A program made the translations under genes and the position numbers. Shown here in pieces: positions 1 to 7,744 of a stretch of DNA of 64,000 nucleotides (positions are counted from its first letter, which is position 1; each line of letters starts with the position of its first letter). Source of the stretch: Bermanella sp049115935. Lineage in GTDB: Bacteria > Pseudomonadota > Gammaproteobacteria > Pseudomonadales > Oceanobacteraceae. The notes beneath the pieces are model-generated. The model made no database searches and was not told the DNA's origin. It saw only the letters and a program-made list of their open reading frames with translations. Location of the stretch: the NCBI GenBank assembly GCA_049115935.1, contig JAGDZK010000020.1, forward strand, positions 35,327 to 99,326, written 5' to 3'.

Positions 1-620
1 GGTGCATTAACACACCCACTACCGGTTTTGTCTGATCTTGTTTTAACCAGCTAAAAAACCCTTGTGCATCGGAGCTAATTAATCCATCAAAGTTAGGGTG
101 ATACACCCCCACGGTAGGCACAACATGCAATGCGCCTACTTTATTGGTTTGTTTAAAAAATTCATTACCTAAAAAAGCAAATAAATTTTCATAGTTTTTA
201 CGCATCCCATTTTCTAAAAAATCATGGGCTTGTGTATATTGCGCCTTAGTGAAACCGCGATTTAATCCATTCATACTAAAGCCAACTGAAATTGCCGTGT
301 TTTGACAGGCTTTCATGGCATTGGCAATTTCTGGGTATTGTCCCGCAGCAGCATCCGCACTAACAGCCTGAGTAATCACCACTTTATAGTCACACAGCAC
401 AGCCAAACCCGGTTTTTTACTAAAACTGCGCGTACTAAACGCATCTAAATTTAATTGATAAGGCTCGGCAGATTCTTTTAAAATTTTAATTTTGGCCGAA
501 GCTAAATGACTATCCCCTATATATAAAATATCTTTTGCAGGGGCGGTATTCCCGTGCGATACAGCCCCATACAGGGTAATCGCCATCACGATTATGTAAT
601 TAATAATGTTGTGTTTCATA
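1..620 (-). CDS. CobN/HmuS-like chelatase-family protein, N-terminal part (runs off the window)
   Basis: The reverse strand is open from an ATG at 620 to the window edge, giving about 206 residues of a longer protein. It begins with a hydrophobic export signal (about residues 1-26). Near the visible end it has the CobN/BchH-type signature VGVYHP, followed by a Trp-containing stretch and PVVGVLM, which matches the 'YHP...W...P.VGIL' core of cobaltochelatase CobN and magnesium chelatase H. No cobalamin genes are nearby. Instead it shares a reverse-strand unit with an ExbB-like and a DUF2149 protein, and faces a TonB-dependent receptor and an HmuY-like lipoprotein. That context matches HmuS of Bacteroidetes heme-uptake loci. 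The role in handling metal or heme on the periplasmic side is inferred. The signal peptide argues against a cytoplasmic cobalt chelatase. Confidence 0.75.
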
Positions 621-628
621 AAAGTCAT

Positions 629-955
629 TTATTGGTTGCTCTGTTTTTCATCGGCTGGTACGTACACCATGGACCCATCTTTCATCTTGTAAGCGGTGCC
701 TGCTTTTTGTCCATTGCCTGAACCGACATCACCTTGAGATTGGAATTGTTTAATTTCATTGCCCTCTTTCACAATGATTTCCATATTGGGCTCACCTTCA
801 TTTTTTATTACCGTTACATTTTCACTGCTAAACGGGTTTAACGGATTTTGCGCAATGGAAATAATTAAAGCGGCTATGATGACCAAAAATACATCCACTA
901 AATTCACGGCGGTTGTAATGGGATCTAGATCATCTTCATCAGTTAAAAATTTCAT
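629..955 (-). CDS. DUF2149 membrane protein of a CobN/ExbB-type uptake system
   Basis: This 108-residue protein has one N-terminal membrane segment (about residues 17-36, VNLVDVFLVIIAALIISIA), preceded by an acidic stretch with DDLDP. That arrangement is typical of DUF2149 proteins, which occur beside CobN-like and MotA/TolQ/ExbB proteins. The layout resembles ExbD: short cytoplasmic N-terminus, one helix, then a periplasmic tail. It may therefore be the ExbD-like partner of the upstream channel protein. The tail is Gly/Gln-rich and ends hydrophilic. It starts 1 base after the exbB-like stop and ends 8 bases before the CobN-like start, so the three are almost certainly one transcript. Family assignment is by pattern recognition; the ExbD-like role is inferred. 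Confidence 0.72.
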   Translation of the reverse strand: MKFLTDEDDLDPITTAVNLVDVFLVIIAALIISIAQNPLNPFSSENVTVIKNEGEPNMEIIVKEGNEIKQFQSQGDVGSGNGQKAGTAYKMKDGSMVYVPADEKQSNQ

Positions 956-956
956 C

Positions 957-1547
957 TTAAGCCTCTTTTACTGCTTTTAAAGCAACGCCAATGGGCTGTT
1001 CATTGTGCAATGCTTGTTTTAAGTCCACTAAGTCTTGGGCTAACCAGCGTTTTTTAATTGATACCGCAATAAAGGTTAATGAAGCCGCTGCCAAAGCAAA
1101 AATAACCGCAGCAAACGCAATGGATAAATTTTCTGAAATCCCTTGAATATTGCCATCTGCCAAGCTTTTTAATGCGGGCCCCATTGGAATCATGGTGGCA
1201 ATTAGGCCTAACATTGGAGCAACCTTGGTAACCAGCTTTAAAAACTCTAAACGTTTAAATGCAAATAATTCCAACTCATCAAAATCCTGAATACGATCCT
1301 GCGCCTGAAAATAATGCAGTTCGAATCCACGGTTTACCGTTTTGCTTTGCCCTGCACGACGCTGCCACGCCTGAATGGCCACTCGACCCAAACTGTAAAA
1401 CCCCAAAAAGAAAACAAACAGAATTGCCACTAACACTGGCGCAAGTAAAAGATCGCTGATGCGATACATAAAAAATTCAATAGAGGAGATCATGATTTTT
1501 TCCGGGAAGTGCTTAAGTTCAACAAACCTCGCATGATTACTTTTCAT
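957..1547 (-). CDS. MotA/TolQ/ExbB-family proton channel protein
   Basis: This 196-residue protein has three hydrophobic segments: about residues 32-52, then two in the C-terminal half (about 108-125 and 141-165). The family core is visible as KLVTKVAPMLGLIATMIPMGPAL, which corresponds to the 'xAPLLGLLGTVxGM' region of ExbB/TolQ/MotA. It should energise the partner TonB-dependent receptor, or the CobN-like protein, with proton-motive force. It is the first gene of the leftward unit and sits downstream of a Fur-box-like palindrome. The start at 1547 gives an N-terminal extension. An internal ATG at 1493 would give a shorter protein, and neither start has a strong Shine-Dalgarno sequence, so the start is uncertain. 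Confidence 0.8.
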   Translation of the reverse strand: MKSNHARFVELKHFPEKIMISSIEFFMYRISDLLLAPVLVAILFVFFLGFYSLGRVAIQAWQRRAGQSKTVNRGFELHYFQAQDRIQDFDELELFAFKRLEFLKLVTKVAPMLGLIATMIPMGPALKSLADGNIQGISENLSIAFAAVIFALAAASLTFIAVSIKKRWLAQDLVDLKQALHNEQPIGVALKAVKEA

Positions 1548-1578
1548 ACAAAGCTCATAATTATTTACTGCATTCTAT

Positions 1579-1593
1579 TGCGAATGATTCGCA
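1579..1593. promoter_or_regulatory. Fur-box-like 7-1-7 palindrome
   Basis: TGCGAATGATTCGCA is a perfect 7-bp inverted repeat around one central base. It keeps the TG..AAT-N-ATT..CA skeleton of the classical Fur box. It lies between the divergent exbB-like gene and the TonB-dependent receptor gene, where one Fur site could control both arms. AT-rich sequence with further partial matches continues to the receptor start. The site is seen directly; Fur binding is inferred. Confidence 0.65.
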
Positions 1594-1641
1594 TATGCAA
1601 TAGCATTAGCAATAATTACTATTTGCGAATAAATATCATTT

Positions 1642-3660
1642 ATGAAAACCCACTGCGTTTCTTCTCTATTAATCACCAGCCTTCTTGCCACAAATGCCTA
1701 TTGTGCCGTTGAGTTAGACACACAAGAGATTACGGGTCATACAAAACAATACCCTCATTTAAGCGAGCAGCCTGTGAGGGTCGAACTCATCAGCCGTGAG
1801 GCAATTGAAGAAAGCCATGCTCTAAATTTAGCCGAGGCACTAGAGTATTCTGCCGGTGTACAGCTGAAGCCCATAACGGGCAAATCGGGAACGGGCGTAT
1901 GGCTGCAGGGTTATGATTCCGATCGTGTTGCGGTATTGATTGATGGCAACCCAGTTGCAGCGGGTACCGGCAGCAGTGTGGACATTACACAAATTGCCAT
2001 CGGTGACGTTGAACGCATAGAAATCAGTAAAGGCTCAATGTCCGCCATTTATGGCACCAGCGCCATGGGTGGTGTTGTCAATGTTATAACTCGAAAACCC
2101 GAACAAGGACGCCAAGCTAATTTACGTTACATAGGCGGCTCTTGGGGCAGCCAAGACTTACCATACGATACCGTACCAGTTGGTAAACAACATATAACCG
2201 CCAACATCAGCCAAGCAAGCGAGACAAATTCGTTGCAACTGGTTGCTGACTCACAAATTTCATCCGGCTTTCGCGCCCCAGATACCACTGAAACCCAAGG
2301 CTGGGAAGGCTATAAAAATAACCTAAGTGCAAAAAGCATGACGCAACTTAGTGCCAGCAGCCAGCTTATGCTCTCCCCTCGCTTTTACCGTGAAGACATT
2401 AAAACCATCAACGATAATTTCATTGGTGGTATTGGCAATGTACCAAAAGAAAAGATTGATATTACTGAAAAAAATTCACTGACAAGTGTTTTTGAAAAAG
2501 ACAACGGTGACTTAGGCAAGTTAAAAATGACATACAGTTTTGAAGATTATCAAAACGAATCACGCCAAGATTTAATCAGCACATCCCATATAGAACAACA
2601 CCGCATTACCGATATTGATCATCAAGGTATCACCGCCCAATACAAATATAATCATAATTATACTTCGCACTATGTGGCAGGCGTTGAATATTTACACGAC
2701 GGCATGAATGCCACTTCCCATAAAAACGATGGCACAACTGCAACAATAGAAACCGAGGTGGACGATAAAACTCTTAAAAATACCAATGGTTTTTTTCAGT
2801 TAGGCACACAAGCCACTCAAGATATAGAAGTGCTATTGAGCGGCCGTATTAATAATAACTCTCGCTACGGCACTGAGTTTTCGCCCATGTTAAACCTGCA
2901 ATACACCCCGTTTGTAGGCAATGGCCATTATCTGAACGTTCGCGTAGGTGGCGGTCATGGTTATCGCACCCCTACCCTAAAAGAGCTTTACCACTTTTTT
3001 GACCACAGCCACATTGGGTATGTATTGCTTGGTGATGAAAACCTTGAGCCTGAGTCATCCGTCAATATACAAGCAAGCCTTGAATACAGTAACCAAAAGC
3101 AACTTAACTTTGATATCAGCATTTATAAAAATGACATTAAAAACCTCATCGATTTTTATGTTAACCAAGATAAAACCAATGAATTATCCAGCGAATATGG
3201 CAGCGAAGTGGTCGCCAATGTCTATGGCAACATTGACCGTGCGCGCACACAAGGGCTTGAGTTTTCACTGACGTATGAAGTCGCACCTTGGTTAACCACC
3301 AATTTGGGGTATGCCTATTTAGATGCTATCAACAAGGAAACCGGCAAAGCATTAACCAGCCGACCTGAACACGATATAAAAACCAGTTTGGATTTTTACC
3401 TGACCCATAAAAATAAAGTGTCTTTGAAATATCAATATTATTCAAAGCAGTTTTCTGACGAAGACAATTTATTAGTCACACCTGCTTATTCTCAATTTGA
3501 TCTTAAGTGGAATTATTACCCTACCAGCCACATCAATCTTTTTGCAGGCATCGACAACCTAACGGATGTACAGCGCGACTTTTCGGTGGGCAGCGATCTT
3601 CGTCCAGAAGAAGGACGCTATGTGTATTTAGGCATTGCTCTGAATAAAATAATTTTTTAA
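1642..3660 (+). CDS. TonB-dependent outer-membrane receptor, HmuR-like (heme or related chelate)
   Basis: This 672-residue receptor has a signal peptide (about 1-21, ending NAYCA), a plug domain (about 45-155, with VLIDGNPV, VERIEISKG and GGVVNVITRK) and a C-terminal 22-strand-type barrel that ends in Phe. In the barrel it carries YRTPTLKELY, then a loop with HFFDHSHIGY, then GDENLEPES. This looks like the FRAP...NPNL signature of heme receptors with histidines in between. Those histidines could be heme ligands, as proposed for HmuR/HemR. It is followed 36 bases later by an HmuY-like lipoprotein and faces the CobN-like/ExbB-like unit across a Fur-like box, so iron repression is likely. A BtuB-like or siderophore role cannot be excluded from sequence alone. 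Confidence 0.85.
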   Translation: MKTHCVSSLLITSLLATNAYCAVELDTQEITGHTKQYPHLSEQPVRVELISREAIEESHALNLAEALEYSAGVQLKPITGKSGTGVWLQGYDSDRVAVLIDGNPVAAGTGSSVDITQIAIGDVERIEISKGSMSAIYGTSAMGGVVNVITRKPEQGRQANLRYIGGSWGSQDLPYDTVPVGKQHITANISQASETNSLQLVADSQISSGFRAPDTTETQGWEGYKNNLSAKSMTQLSASSQLMLSPRFYREDIKTINDNFIGGIGNVPKEKIDITEKNSLTSVFEKDNGDLGKLKMTYSFEDYQNESRQDLISTSHIEQHRITDIDHQGITAQYKYNHNYTSHYVAGVEYLHDGMNATSHKNDGTTATIETEVDDKTLKNTNGFFQLGTQATQDIEVLLSGRINNNSRYGTEFSPMLNLQYTPFVGNGHYLNVRVGGGHGYRTPTLKELYHFFDHSHIGYVLLGDENLEPESSVNIQASLEYSNQKQLNFDISIYKNDIKNLIDFYVNQDKTNELSSEYGSEVVANVYGNIDRARTQGLEFSLTYEVAPWLTTNLGYAYLDAINKETGKALTSRPEHDIKTSLDFYLTHKNKVSLKYQYYSKQFSDEDNLLVTPAYSQFDLKWNYYPTSHINLFAGIDNLTDVQRDFSVGSDLRPEEGRYVYLGIALNKIIF

Positions 3661-3696
3661 ATCAACTATCAAAACACAACACAACTGGAGAACACA

Positions 3697-4812
3697 ATGA
3701 AACACACCTCAACTCTTTCCATGGTAGCATTAAGCGCATTGCTAACAGCATGTGGCAGCAGCTCAGACAATGACTCAGGTAACTCAAAAACCGGCGATAT
3801 AGAAAACCAATACGCAGCATTTAATGCGATTTCGGCACCGGCTTATTTAAATCTAGAATCCGGCACGACGGTTACCAAAGATGAAAACTGGCATTTTTCA
3901 TATCAAAAATACGTAGGCTTTACCGTGAATGGTGGCATTTCAGGTAGCGGCAGTGTTAGCGCCTGTGCCGCACACACCCCTGATGGTTTATATGACGCTG
4001 ACGGCAAAGCGGTTCAAGCGGCATTTGAAGCGCTCACCCGTGATAACACAGAAGCAGCATTTAATGCGGTCACTAAAACAAGCTGTGACAACTTCATCAC
4101 TGACGCCATTAAAACTTATATTGAATTTGGCGACTGGGCCAGCTACAACCCAACTACACACGCTATCACCCTTAACCAAGGCACCGAAAACGGTTGGATC
4201 GTTCAATCTGCAAGTGCCGATGGCAACGGTCTTTATAACTATGGCCGTGTAAAAGTTTCTGATCTTGCTTACGAGTCAGGTGTGAGCTACCGCTTAAAAT
4301 TCTCAGTTGAGCAATGGGATGAAAACGCGCAAGTATTTGTAGCCGCAACCGAATCAGATGCCATTGATTTCACAACTGAGCGCCAATACTGGGACATGGA
4401 AACCAACACACTGGTTACCTCAGCAGATGACTGGGAGCTAAGCATTGAACGCGCCGGCCAAGCATGGAACATTCAAGTAAATGCAGCTGTATCAGGTAAT
4501 GGCACCGCAGGTATTGGTCATGTATTAGTGGATTCCGGTTCTGCATTTGATGTCACCAACCCTAAAGCCAGTGGTGATGACATTTATAAATTTTACACTG
4601 ACTCAGCTGAAACCGCTCTTTCGGCTCCTGGTAACTACGGTGCATTCCAATACGGTGTAGCCGGTGGACACAACATGTGGCCAACTTTCACCACCTACTT
4701 GTTTAAAGACGGCGATCGTTTCTTTAAAGCACAAGTGGTCAGCAACTATGGTGAAGATGGCACACTTGCAAGTGGCAACTTATATGTACGTTACGCAGAA
4801 GTAACGGAGTAA
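3697..4812 (+). CDS. HmuY-like heme-binding lipoprotein
   Basis: This is a 371-residue exported lipoprotein. Its signal peptide ends in a lipobox LLTAC (Cys 19) followed by a Ser/Asp-rich linker. The central region contains ERQYWDMETNTLV followed by DDWELSIER and WNIQVN. This resembles the start of the HmuY domain, where a 'Y-D-ET-.V....WDLAF' pattern is followed by beta strands. The C-terminal half is beta-rich with several aromatic residues. GGAG 6 bases upstream supports the ATG. It directly follows the receptor gene, which is the hmuR-hmuY pairing. Its likely job is to capture heme at the outer membrane for the receptor. The protein is longer than P. gingivalis HmuY and has an unassigned N-terminal portion (about residues 30-190) with two cysteines. 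Confidence 0.7.
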   Translation: MKHTSTLSMVALSALLTACGSSSDNDSGNSKTGDIENQYAAFNAISAPAYLNLESGTTVTKDENWHFSYQKYVGFTVNGGISGSGSVSACAAHTPDGLYDADGKAVQAAFEALTRDNTEAAFNAVTKTSCDNFITDAIKTYIEFGDWASYNPTTHAITLNQGTENGWIVQSASADGNGLYNYGRVKVSDLAYESGVSYRLKFSVEQWDENAQVFVAATESDAIDFTTERQYWDMETNTLVTSADDWELSIERAGQAWNIQVNAAVSGNGTAGIGHVLVDSGSAFDVTNPKASGDDIYKFYTDSAETALSAPGNYGAFQYGVAGGHNMWPTFTTYLFKDGDRFFKAQVVSNYGEDGTLASGNLYVRYAEVTE

Positions 4813-4822
4813 GGTTAAATAC

Positions 4823-4856
4823 ACATCACATACTCCCCTATTGGAGTATGTGATGT
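4823..4856 (+). terminator. 14-bp hairpin after the HmuY-like gene
   Basis: A perfect 14-bp stem (ACATCACATACTCC / GGAGTATGTGATGT) with a six-base loop lies just after the HmuY-like stop. It is followed by GGTTTTCT, a weak T tract. It probably ends the receptor-lipoprotein transcript or stabilises its 3' end. Confidence 0.6.
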
Positions 4857-4925
4857 ATGGTTTTCTGCTACAAATCCGTTAACATGCCTGCTTATTAGTA
4901 TTAGTATTTGTATCAGGATACCTTA

Positions 4926-5744
4926 ATGGATAACCCAATCGCTTCCAGAAAACGCCGTATTATTGCTGTATTGATTGATTTTTGGTTAATCGGGTATTTA
5001 ACGTCCTTAAGCATTTACATTCAATTTTTTGTCATCAAAACACCCTGGGACACCGACCTCATTGAAGGTGTGATCAGTTTACATTTAGCAATGGGCCTCA
5101 CTGGTTTATTCATTTTTCTATGTAAAGACACCCTAAACGGGTTAAGTATTGGCAAGCTTTTAATGGGCATTCGAACTGTCAAAACGTCGGGCAAACCCGT
5201 GGATTTTTTCAGTGCAGTGCTGCGTAATCTTACATTATTAATTTGGCCCGTCGAAGCCATCGCTATTATTCTCAACTCAAAAAAACGCCGTCTTGGAGAT
5301 CACCTAGCTGGCACAAAAGTAAAACGGGATCTAAAAATATCAGGCTCGTACCGTGGCCTTGCCGCCATTGTGTTAATGGGGTTTTATTGGTTTACACCCA
5401 ACCTGCCAAACATTGATTTTACCAGCCAAGACTTTAATGATATTTCACAATATATTATCAAACATTCACAAGCATATGAGGTTGCCGAGCAATCTTTATA
5501 TGAACAGCCTGCCATTGAAAAACTCATCGGCTCTATCAGCGAAATTAAAATTGGGAATACTAGCAGCATAGAAACACACAATGACTCAGGTCATGCCCAT
5601 TTAATTTTAGTCGCCATAGGTGAACATGCTGAACTGCCAGTAGAGGTAAGACTTAAACGCAGCGAAGGAAAGTGGCAACTCACTGAGATGCACTTTGAGC
5701 AAACTCAAAACGTGCCGATCAGTGATGATTTAAAAAACAAATAA
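4926..5744 (+). CDS. RDD-family membrane protein
   Basis: This 272-residue protein opens with the RDD pattern: SRKRRIIAVLIDFWLIG (the family's Arg and Asp residues), then hydrophobic helices, then GLSIGKLLMGIRTVK and KKRRLGDHLAGTKV near residue 130. After the RDD domain comes one more hydrophobic segment (about 142-155) and a hydrophilic C-terminal domain of about 110 residues that I do not recognise. I chose the ATG at 4926 because CAGGA lies 7 bases upstream; an upstream TTG at 4908 has no such support. RDD proteins are integral membrane proteins of poorly defined, possibly transport-related, function. The gene stands alone between a hairpin and a repeat region, and nothing links it to the heme locus except position. 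Confidence 0.8.
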   Translation: MDNPIASRKRRIIAVLIDFWLIGYLTSLSIYIQFFVIKTPWDTDLIEGVISLHLAMGLTGLFIFLCKDTLNGLSIGKLLMGIRTVKTSGKPVDFFSAVLRNLTLLIWPVEAIAIILNSKKRRLGDHLAGTKVKRDLKISGSYRGLAAIVLMGFYWFTPNLPNIDFTSQDFNDISQYIIKHSQAYEVAEQSLYEQPAIEKLIGSISEIKIGNTSSIETHNDSGHAHLILVAIGEHAELPVEVRLKRSEGKWQLTEMHFEQTQNVPISDDLKNK

Positions 5745-5803
5745 AAAATGGGCTTAGGCTTCGGCTGCCCCACAAAAAAAACTGAACAACGCTTAACCAA
5801 AAA

Positions 5804-5922
5804 CGTCATCCCCGACGCGCGAAGCGCTTTGATCGGGGATCCACTTCTACTTTATGTGAAAAATTTGAGTGTTTCATCGGTCAGTTTATAGGATTGGACC
5901 CCCGCGTCCGCGGGGGAGACGT
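5804..5922. repeat. Pair of inverted dispersed REP-like units
   Basis: Two related units face each other in the gap between the RDD gene and the convergent phosphoribosyltransferase gene. The first (5804-5854) reads CGTCATCCCCGA...TCGGGGATCCACTT. The second (5893-5922) reads GGATTGGACCCCCGCG...GGGGGAGACG, the same type in reverse orientation. Each can fold into a GC-rich hairpin. A related copy is at 59677-59711. This is the widespread 'CGTCAT-CCCCG...CGGGGATCCA' class of intergenic repeat. The remainder of 5745-6003 shows nothing else convincing. Confidence 0.7.
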
Positions 5923-6003
5923 TGAATTTCTGTTGATTTTCAAACTATGGGACAACAGTGTGCTCAGGCCCATTTTTGATAATTAGTAAAAACCATTTAT
6001 CCA

Positions 6004-6582
6004 TTATTTTAAATATTGAGGCTGCAACAGCGGCGAAACATTCGGTTTATGCTGCGCTATTTCGTCAACACTTAAACCGGCTAACTCATATGGAAACACC
6101 AGCCAGTCATCGGTTTCATATAAACAAAAATCGGGTTTAATATTGGTTTGATTCATCTTTGGTTTTTGATACAAGGTCGCCACACGAATATCTTTAGGTA
6201 AATTCCGTTTTAAATGTTTTTCTAAGCGCTTTAAAACAGCACTGATGTTTTGTCCGGTACTAAACACATCATCAACAATCAGCAAGCCGTCATCCGCATT
6301 TAAATTTTCAACTAAATATTGGGTACCGTGTACACGAATATCTTCAGGATTATCCACCATGTTTTGATAAGCTGGCTGACCTTTATAAGACGTTCGCAGT
6401 GAAATATGATCGGTTTTAATGCCTAATGTTTGCAAACACTCTTGCACATAAATCCCCACCGAGCTGCCACCACGCCACAAGCCCACTATAAACGTTGGGC
6501 GAAACCCACTTTCTAAAATACTCACACCTAAACGAAAAGCATCTTGAATCAAGCTTTCTTCATCTAAAAAACGCTTTTCCAT
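6004..6582 (-). CDS. Phosphoribosyltransferase (hypoxanthine/xanthine PRT-like), copy 1
   Basis: This 192-residue type I phosphoribosyltransferase carries the PRPP-binding loop LLIVDDVFSTGQN (about residues 96-108), with the two acidic residues and the Thr-Gly that hold ribose-phosphate. An N-terminal FRPTFIVGLWRGG loop resembles xanthine-guanine/hypoxanthine PRTs. I set the start at 6582 because GGAGG lies 6 bases upstream of that ATG; the ORF can extend to 6615 without such support. It is divergent from, and clearly paralogous to, the gene at 6739-7320: equal length, same motifs in the same order. Likely purine salvage, converting a free base plus PRPP into the nucleotide. The exact base is not readable from the sequence. 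Confidence 0.82.
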   Translation of the reverse strand: MEKRFLDEESLIQDAFRLGVSILESGFRPTFIVGLWRGGSSVGIYVQECLQTLGIKTDHISLRTSYKGQPAYQNMVDNPEDIRVHGTQYLVENLNADDGLLIVDDVFSTGQNISAVLKRLEKHLKRNLPKDIRVATLYQKPKMNQTNIKPDFCLYETDDWLVFPYELAGLSVDEIAQHKPNVSPLLQPQYLK

Positions 6583-6738
6583 CTTGCCTCCAACGCTGAC
6601 AAGTGATTGAATCAATAAACACAGAAAATAACCAAGTGGTCAGCTTTTAATTAGGCCATAGGCTACTGTGAATCTCAATAGTCTTTTTTATGCACTATTT
6701 TCGAGCAGTTCCACCGCATCACACTACAGGAAGTCTTT

Positions 6739-7320
6739 ATGAGTGAAAAACAATATTTAAGCGCACAGGGCTTACTTGATGACTCATTCGCTCTAGGGGC
6801 AAAGGTACTGGCTTCGGACTTTCGCCCAACATTCATCATTGCGGTTTGGCGTGGCGGCGCGCCTGTTGGCATTGCCGTTCAAGAGTTTTTGGCATACCAC
6901 GGTGTTGAAACGGACAACATAGCCATACGCACTTCATCTTATGCGGCTGGTATTGACCAGCAATCCCGGGAGGTTAAGGTATTTGGTTTAAATTATTTAA
7001 TGAAGAATATTCGACACAATGATCGTTTATTAATCGTAGATGATGTATTTGATACAGGGCGCTCAATTGAGGCCATTATTGATGAGTTACAGCGCCGCAC
7101 CCGCTTAAATATGCCTGAAGATGTGCGTGTCGCGGTGCCCTATTACAAACCTTCGCGCAATAAAACAGCAAGAGTGCCGGACTTTTATATTCATGAAACC
7201 GAAGCGTGGTTGAAGTACCCTCATTCACTTGAAGGGTTAACCAATGAAGAGATCGCAACAGGCAGACCCGCCTTATACGAGATCATTAAAAATCATTTAC
7301 CTAACAATGATGCCACTTAA
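6739..7320 (+). CDS. Phosphoribosyltransferase (hypoxanthine/xanthine PRT-like), copy 2
   Basis: This 193-residue protein has LLIVDDVFDTGRS (PRPP loop, about residues 97-109) and FRPTFIIAVWRGG near the N-terminus, matching the neighbouring divergent paralogue almost motif for motif. AGGAAG five bases before the ATG supports the start. The two genes share a 156-bp intergenic region, which must contain both promoters. Substrate-side differences (RTSSYAAGIDQ here, RTSYKGQPAYQ in copy 1) suggest the pair may have diverged in base preference. The stop codon overlaps that of the next, convergent gene within TTAA. Confidence 0.83.
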   Translation: MSEKQYLSAQGLLDDSFALGAKVLASDFRPTFIIAVWRGGAPVGIAVQEFLAYHGVETDNIAIRTSSYAAGIDQQSREVKVFGLNYLMKNIRHNDRLLIVDDVFDTGRSIEAIIDELQRRTRLNMPEDVRVAVPYYKPSRNKTARVPDFYIHETEAWLKYPHSLEGLTNEEIATGRPALYEIIKNHLPNNDAT

Positions 7321-7661
7321 TACCCTTTTGATACCAAACCATCATGCAAACAGCTAATACCTGAGCGGGCTTCTACATAAATATCACGCCACTCTAGGCG
7401 GTCACTTTCAATCATAACGCCCAGCTCGGTATCTTCTTCTTCGGTATTTAAAATGGAGACAAGGTCATTGGCTGATAGTGTTTGTGGGCATTTAAAGTTA
7501 TAACTTTGGCTAAAATCCTCTAATACAGATAGCTTCACATTATATTGCTCAGCAAGATCATTTAGAATTTTTGTATCTATTTCAGAAGATGTTTGTCCAA
7601 GTGCTTGTGCACTTAAAAACAAAGAAGAGGTAAATAAGAAATGTTTAATGTGAGGCTTCAT
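7317..7661 (-). CDS. Small exported protein of unknown function
   Basis: This 114-residue protein has a clear signal peptide (MKPHIKHFLFTSSLFLSAQALG) and probable cleavage after ALG. The mature part is about 93 residues, acidic, with two cysteines (in FKCPQ and ISCLHDG) that could form a disulfide in the periplasm. I recognise no family. The start at 7661 is chosen over an ATG at 7667 because AAGGA sits 8 bases before 7661 but only 2 before 7667. Its stop overlaps that of the convergent phosphoribosyltransferase gene. Confidence 0.65.
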   Translation of the reverse strand: MKPHIKHFLFTSSLFLSAQALGQTSSEIDTKILNDLAEQYNVKLSVLEDFSQSYNFKCPQTLSANDLVSILNTEEEDTELGVMIESDRLEWRDIYVEARSGISCLHDGLVSKGY

Positions 7662-7719
7662 GGTCATGTCCTTTTTTTAAGGACAGTAACCATGAAATAT
7701 GACAGTTAAATGACAAGCG

Positions 7720-7744
7720 GATTTATAATTGAGAATTATAAATC
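7720..7744. terminator. Perfect 25-bp palindrome at the 3' end of the SMP-30-like gene
   Basis: GATTTATAATT-GAG-AATTATAAATC has 11-bp arms and a 3-base spacer, and overlaps the stop codon of the SMP-30-like gene. It is AT-only apart from the ends and has no T tract, so a transcript-end hairpin is plausible but not certain. Confidence 0.4.

Noticed and set aside
5958..6140. 60-residue ORF overlapping the end of the first phosphoribosyltransferase
   Set aside because: It is antisense to a clear family gene, without a ribosome site or domain.
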